7,565 nt of DNA from PNNG01 sp964577055 (GTDB taxonomy: Bacteria > Bacteroidota > Bacteroidia > UBA7662). Both the position numbers and the translations under genes were made by a program. The DNA is taken from NCBI GenBank assembly GCA_964577055.1, contig CAZNWC010000025.1:1-7565 (forward strand), in the 5' to 3' direction. Below, in pieces: positions 5,907 to 7,565 of this stretch. The notes under the pieces were generated by a model. The model made no database searches and had not been told where the DNA came from. It saw nothing but the letters and a program-made list of their open reading frames with translations. Each line of letters begins with the position of its first letter. Position 1 is the first letter of the stretch.

Positions 5907-6794
5907 ATGCATCCATACGAATCTTTTTTAAGCTACCTGCGCTACGAAAAGCGCGCATCTGCCCATACCCTCAGAGCTTACAGTTCTGATTTGGAGCAAT
6001 GTGCTGCTTACCTGGCCGATACCTATCATACACAAACCATCCACGAAGCAACAGCACCGCAGTTGCGCTCGTGGATGGTTTTTTTATTGGAAGGAGGCAA
6101 CGAGGCCAGTACTTTGAACCGCAAGATTTCTACCCTCAAGGCCTACTTCAAACATTTGCGCAGGATGGGTGTGGTGCAACACGATCCCACCCAACGCCTC
6201 ACCCGACCCAAACCTTCGAAACGACTGCCCATGGTGGTGGCCGAAAAGCAAATGGATGAGTTGCTCGACAACCTGCCTTTTGCCGACACCTATGAAGGCC
6301 ATCGCAACAAAACCATTCTCGAATTATTTTACGGCTCAGGCATCCGATTGGCCGAACTTATTGGTCTCAAAACCACCGACATTGACCTCCGAAATGCCAC
6401 TATCCGCGTAATGGGCAAAAGAAATAAGGAGAGAATTATACCCATGGGTCCATTGCTTTGCAGGCAAATCGATGTATATTTACTACAACGAAACACCACC
6501 TTCGGGGACAGTGCTGAAAGGACCCTGTTCCTGACCCAAAAAGGGCTGCCCATGTATCCAAAGCTGGTATATGATCTTGTTCACCACTACCTATCGCAGG
6601 TAACCACACTCGAGCAACGTAGTCCGCACATTCTTCGCCACACCTTCGCAACGCACTTGCTCAATCAAGGTGCCGACCTTAACGCCGTGAAGGAGTTGCT
6701 TGGCCACAGCAGCTTGGCTGCTACCCAAGTGTATACGCACAACTCCATCGAAAAATTGAAAGAAGTATATCGCAAAACTCATCCCAAAGCTTAA
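5907..6794 (+). CDS. xerC: Tyrosine recombinase of the XerC/XerD type
   Basis: This 295-residue protein is a complete tyrosine recombinase. The N-terminal SAM-like core-binding domain covers about residues 1-90 (FLSYLRYEKRASAHTLRAY), and the catalytic domain covers about 105-290. All catalytic residues are in place and nearly at the numbers of E. coli XerC: Arg147 (GSGIRLAEL), Lys171 (GKRNKER), His241 and Arg244 (HILRHTFATHLL), His267 (LGHSS) and the nucleophile Tyr276 (VYTH). Xer proteins join with a partner at the dif site near the replication terminus to resolve chromosome dimers. The stable place between rpsU and raiA, known across Bacteroidota, argues for this housekeeping job rather than a mobile-element integrase. 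Whether it is the XerC or XerD paralogue needs a phylogeny. The start at 5907 has no Shine-Dalgarno sequence; raiA begins 14 bases after the stop. Confidence 0.92.
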   Translation: MHPYESFLSYLRYEKRASAHTLRAYSSDLEQCAAYLADTYHTQTIHEATAPQLRSWMVFLLEGGNEASTLNRKISTLKAYFKHLRRMGVVQHDPTQRLTRPKPSKRLPMVVAEKQMDELLDNLPFADTYEGHRNKTILELFYGSGIRLAELIGLKTTDIDLRNATIRVMGKRNKERIIPMGPLLCRQIDVYLLQRNTTFGDSAERTLFLTQKGLPMYPKLVYDLVHHYLSQVTTLEQRSPHILRHTFATHLLNQGADLNAVKELLGHSSLAATQVYTHNSIEKLKEVYRKTHPKA

Positions 6795-6797
6795 ACC

Positions 6798-6803
6798 AGG
6801 AGG
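6798..6803 (+). promoter_or_regulatory. Strong Shine-Dalgarno sequence of raiA, partly self-complementary with the start
   Basis: AGGAGG ends 5 bases before the ATG at 6809. The surrounding bases CCAGGA (6796-6801) can pair with TCC (6806-6808) and TGG (6810-6812), leaving A6809 as a bulge and a 4-base loop. The site may therefore be partly masked in a small hairpin with the start codon. Confidence 0.65.
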
Positions 6804-6808
6804 ACTCC

Positions 6809-7093
6809 ATGGACATCAACATCCAAAGCATCCATTTCGATGCCGACATCAAGCTCATCGACTTCATCAAGAAGAAACTAAACAAACTCGAAACCTTTAA
6901 TAACAAGGTCATCAATACCGACGTATTTCTGAAGCTTGAAAATGCTGAGGACAACGCCAACAAAATCACGGAAATCAAAATGCACTTGCCGGGTAAAACC
7001 TTATTCGCAAAAGAGCAGTGCAAAACCTTTGAAGAAGCCACTGATTTATCAGTAGAATCGCTTCGCCGTCAACTACGCAAACTCAAAAACTAA
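6809..7093 (+). CDS. raiA: Ribosome hibernation-promoting factor, short HPF/YfiA type
   Basis: This 94-residue protein has the single beta-alpha-beta-beta-beta-alpha domain of HPF/YfiA: MDINIQSIHFDADIKLIDFI (strand and first helix), then the KLNKLETFNNKVINTDVFLKL segment, IKMHLPGKTLFAKEQCKTFE and a final basic helix ending RRQLRKLKN. Proteins of this family bind the decoding region of the 30S subunit in stationary phase and stop translation. The C-terminal dimerization domain of long HPF is absent, so on its own it is the short type. It is the last gene of the rpsU-xer-raiA operon and has a strong Shine-Dalgarno sequence, unlike rpsU and xer. That could tie its translation to the state of the 30S subunit (inference). 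The stop TAA at 7091-7093 is followed by a hairpin and then the tRNA promoter. Confidence 0.92.
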   Translation: MDINIQSIHFDADIKLIDFIKKKLNKLETFNNKVINTDVFLKLENAEDNANKITEIKMHLPGKTLFAKEQCKTFEEATDLSVESLRRQLRKLKN

Positions 7094-7096
7094 AAT

Positions 7097-7133
7097 ATTA
7101 AGGCAAAATTTTGGAGACAGCATTTTGCTTAAT
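7097..7133 (+). terminator. Possible terminator hairpin after raiA
   Basis: ATTAAG-G-CAAAAT (7097-7109) pairs with ATTTTGCTTAAT (7122-7133) in a 12-bp stem with G7103 bulged and a 12-base loop. It begins 3 bases after the raiA stop. No clean T-tract follows (CCAATTTATT), so terminator strength is doubtful. The right arm includes the -33 box of the tRNA promoter. Confidence 0.4.
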
Positions 7134-7153
7134 CCAATTTATTAGTACATTTG
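7123..7153 (+). promoter_or_regulatory. Promoter of the tRNA operon
   Basis: TTTTG (7123-7127), an 18-base spacer and TACATTTG (7146-7153) form a very good Bacteroidota -33/-7 promoter. Transcription should begin a few bases after 7153, within the left arm of the leader hairpin and about 60 bases before the first tRNA. In this phylum the transcript usually continues into tuf. Confidence 0.8.
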
Positions 7154-7200
7154 CATTCCTTTTTGGCGGGTACCCCTTCCGGGGCCGTTAAAAAGGAATG
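7154..7200 (+). promoter_or_regulatory. Long leader hairpin of the tRNA operon
   Basis: CATTCCTTTTT (7154-7164) and AAAAAGGAATG (7190-7200) are perfect 11-base inverted copies. Inside, G-T, G-T, C-G, G-C and G-C pairs (7165-7169 with 7185-7189), a GTA bulge (7170-7172), CCCC/GGGG (7173-7176 with 7181-7184) and a TTCC loop complete 20 pairs in 47 bases. A T-rich run TTCTTTTAT follows (7201-7209), so an attenuator or terminator role is possible; a processing site is another option. Confidence 0.7.
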
Positions 7201-7215
7201 TTCTTTTATATACAA

Positions 7216-7288
7216 GCCTCCTTAGCTCAGCTGGTAGAGCAACTGATTTGTAATCAGTAGGTCGCTGGTTCGATTCCGGCAGGAGGCT
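7216..7288 (+). tRNA. tRNA-Thr (anticodon TGT)
   Basis: Full cloverleaf of 73 bases. The acceptor GCCTCCT pairs with AGGAGGC (7281-7287), the discriminator is T7288, the D arm is AGCTCAGCTGGTAGAGC, and the anticodon stem ACTGA/TCAGT encloses loop TTTGTAA with anticodon TGT at 7249-7251. The T arm is GCTGG-TTCGATT-CCGGC. The 3' CCA is not encoded and must be added. It is the first tRNA of the operon and is separated from tRNA-Tyr by only 4 bases. Confidence 0.96.
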
Positions 7289-7292
7289 CATT

Positions 7293-7373
7293 GGGGAGAT
7301 ACCAGAGTGGCCAAATGGGACCGACTGTAACTCGGTTGAGAGATCTTCGAAGGTTCGAATCCTTCTCTCCCCA
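7293..7373 (+). tRNA. tRNA-Tyr (anticodon GTA)
   Basis: This is a class II tRNA of 81 bases. The acceptor GGGGAGA pairs with TCTCCCC (7366-7372), the discriminator is A7373, and the anticodon stem ACCGA/TCGGT encloses CTGTAAC with anticodon GTA at 7327-7329. A long variable arm (7337-7348) is followed by the T arm GAAGG-TTCGAAT-CCTTC. CCA is not encoded. The long variable arm is expected for bacterial tRNA-Tyr. Confidence 0.96.
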
Positions 7374-7379
7374 CACCAA

Positions 7380-7391
7380 CTCCTTCGGGAG
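7380..7391 (+). other. UUCG-tetraloop hairpin between tRNA-Tyr and tRNA-Gly
   Basis: CTCC-TTCG-GGAG forms a 4-bp stem closed by C(UUCG)G, an unusually stable RNA tetraloop, in the 22-base spacer between the two tRNAs. No T-tract follows, so it is not a terminator; it may guide processing. Confidence 0.55.
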
Positions 7392-7395
7392 CATT

Positions 7396-7468
7396 GCGGG
7401 AGTAGCTCAGTTGGTAGAGCGACAGCCTTCCAAGCTGTAGGTCGCGGGTTCGAACCTCGTCTCCCGCT
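7396..7468 (+). tRNA. tRNA-Gly (anticodon TCC)
   Basis: Full cloverleaf of 73 bases. The acceptor GCGGGAG pairs with CTCCCGC (7461-7467), the discriminator is T7468, and the anticodon stem ACAGC/GCTGT encloses CTTCCAA with anticodon TCC at 7429-7431. The T arm GCGGG-TTCGAAC-CTCGT contains two G-T pairs. CCA is not encoded. Confidence 0.96.
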
Positions 7469-7478
7469 CATCAATAAA

Positions 7479-7499
7479 GGAATGAAAGACGTTCATTCC
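7479..7499 (+). other. Hairpin between tRNA-Gly and tRNA-Thr
   Basis: GGAATGAA (7479-7486) and TTCATTCC (7492-7499) are exact inverted copies around the 5-base loop AGACG. The arms repeat the GGAATG/CATTCC words of the leader hairpin in reverse order. No T-tract follows, and a further tRNA lies just downstream. Confidence 0.6.
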
Positions 7500-7510
7500 C
7501 ACATCTTAGT

Positions 7511-7565
<55 letters not shown>

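Noticed and set aside
5907..6794. The recombinase as a sign of an integrated mobile element beside tRNA genes
   Set aside because: The protein has Xer size and residues, sits in a conserved housekeeping operon, and I found no direct repeat of a tRNA end or cargo genes that would mark an integration.
7142..7474. 110-codon open frame on the minus strand across the tRNA cluster (contains GRRGSNPRPTAWKAVALPTELLP)
   Set aside because: It is the antisense of tRNA-Gly, tRNA-Tyr and tRNA-Thr. This peptide pattern is a well-known false protein produced by reading tRNA genes backwards.

Overview
The window reads as ordinary core chromosome of a member of the phylum Bacteroidota. Three things point there: a DUF2851 protein, promoters of the TAnnTTTG type, and the gene order rpsU - xer recombinase - short HPF - tRNA-Thr - tRNA-Tyr - tRNA-Gly - tRNA-Thr, which in this phylum normally runs on into tuf, tRNA-Trp, secE and nusG. 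The base composition is fairly balanced and suggests a Saprospiria/Chitinophagia-like lineage rather than an AT-rich flavobacterium, but the family cannot be fixed from this sequence. All supported genes lie on the + strand.

Left part (1-1435): the 3' end of a DUF2851 gene overlaps a small PspC-domain membrane protein, followed closely by an RmlD-like SDR oxidoreductase. Middle part (1530-4403): a LeuT-type Na+/amino-acid symporter whose ion sites can be matched residue by residue to LeuT. It carries an extra block of about 100 residues between its last two membrane helices. A 47-residue single-span protein (3353-3496), start/stop coupled to the symporter, looks like a small accessory subunit. 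A membrane-anchored protein with three helix-hairpin-helix modules follows, with a strong Shine-Dalgarno sequence. An acyl-CoA dehydrogenase (4481-5620) comes next, probably from its own promoter.

Right part (5621-7565): a clear promoter drives rpsU, the xer recombinase and the hibernation factor raiA. A second clear promoter drives a tRNA cluster: Thr(UGU), Tyr(GUA), Gly(UCC) and Thr(GGU), the last cut by the window end. The leader and two of the tRNA spacers contain hairpins, and a 9-bp complementary pair brackets the first three tRNAs.

No CRISPR array, insertion sequence, phage or defence system is visible. The observations most worth checking are the symporter's periplasmic insertion with its coupled micro-subunit, the few GGAGG-type ribosome binding sites in a phylum that seldom uses them (including the one on raiA, in the same operon as rpsU), and the structured leader and spacers of the tRNA operon.
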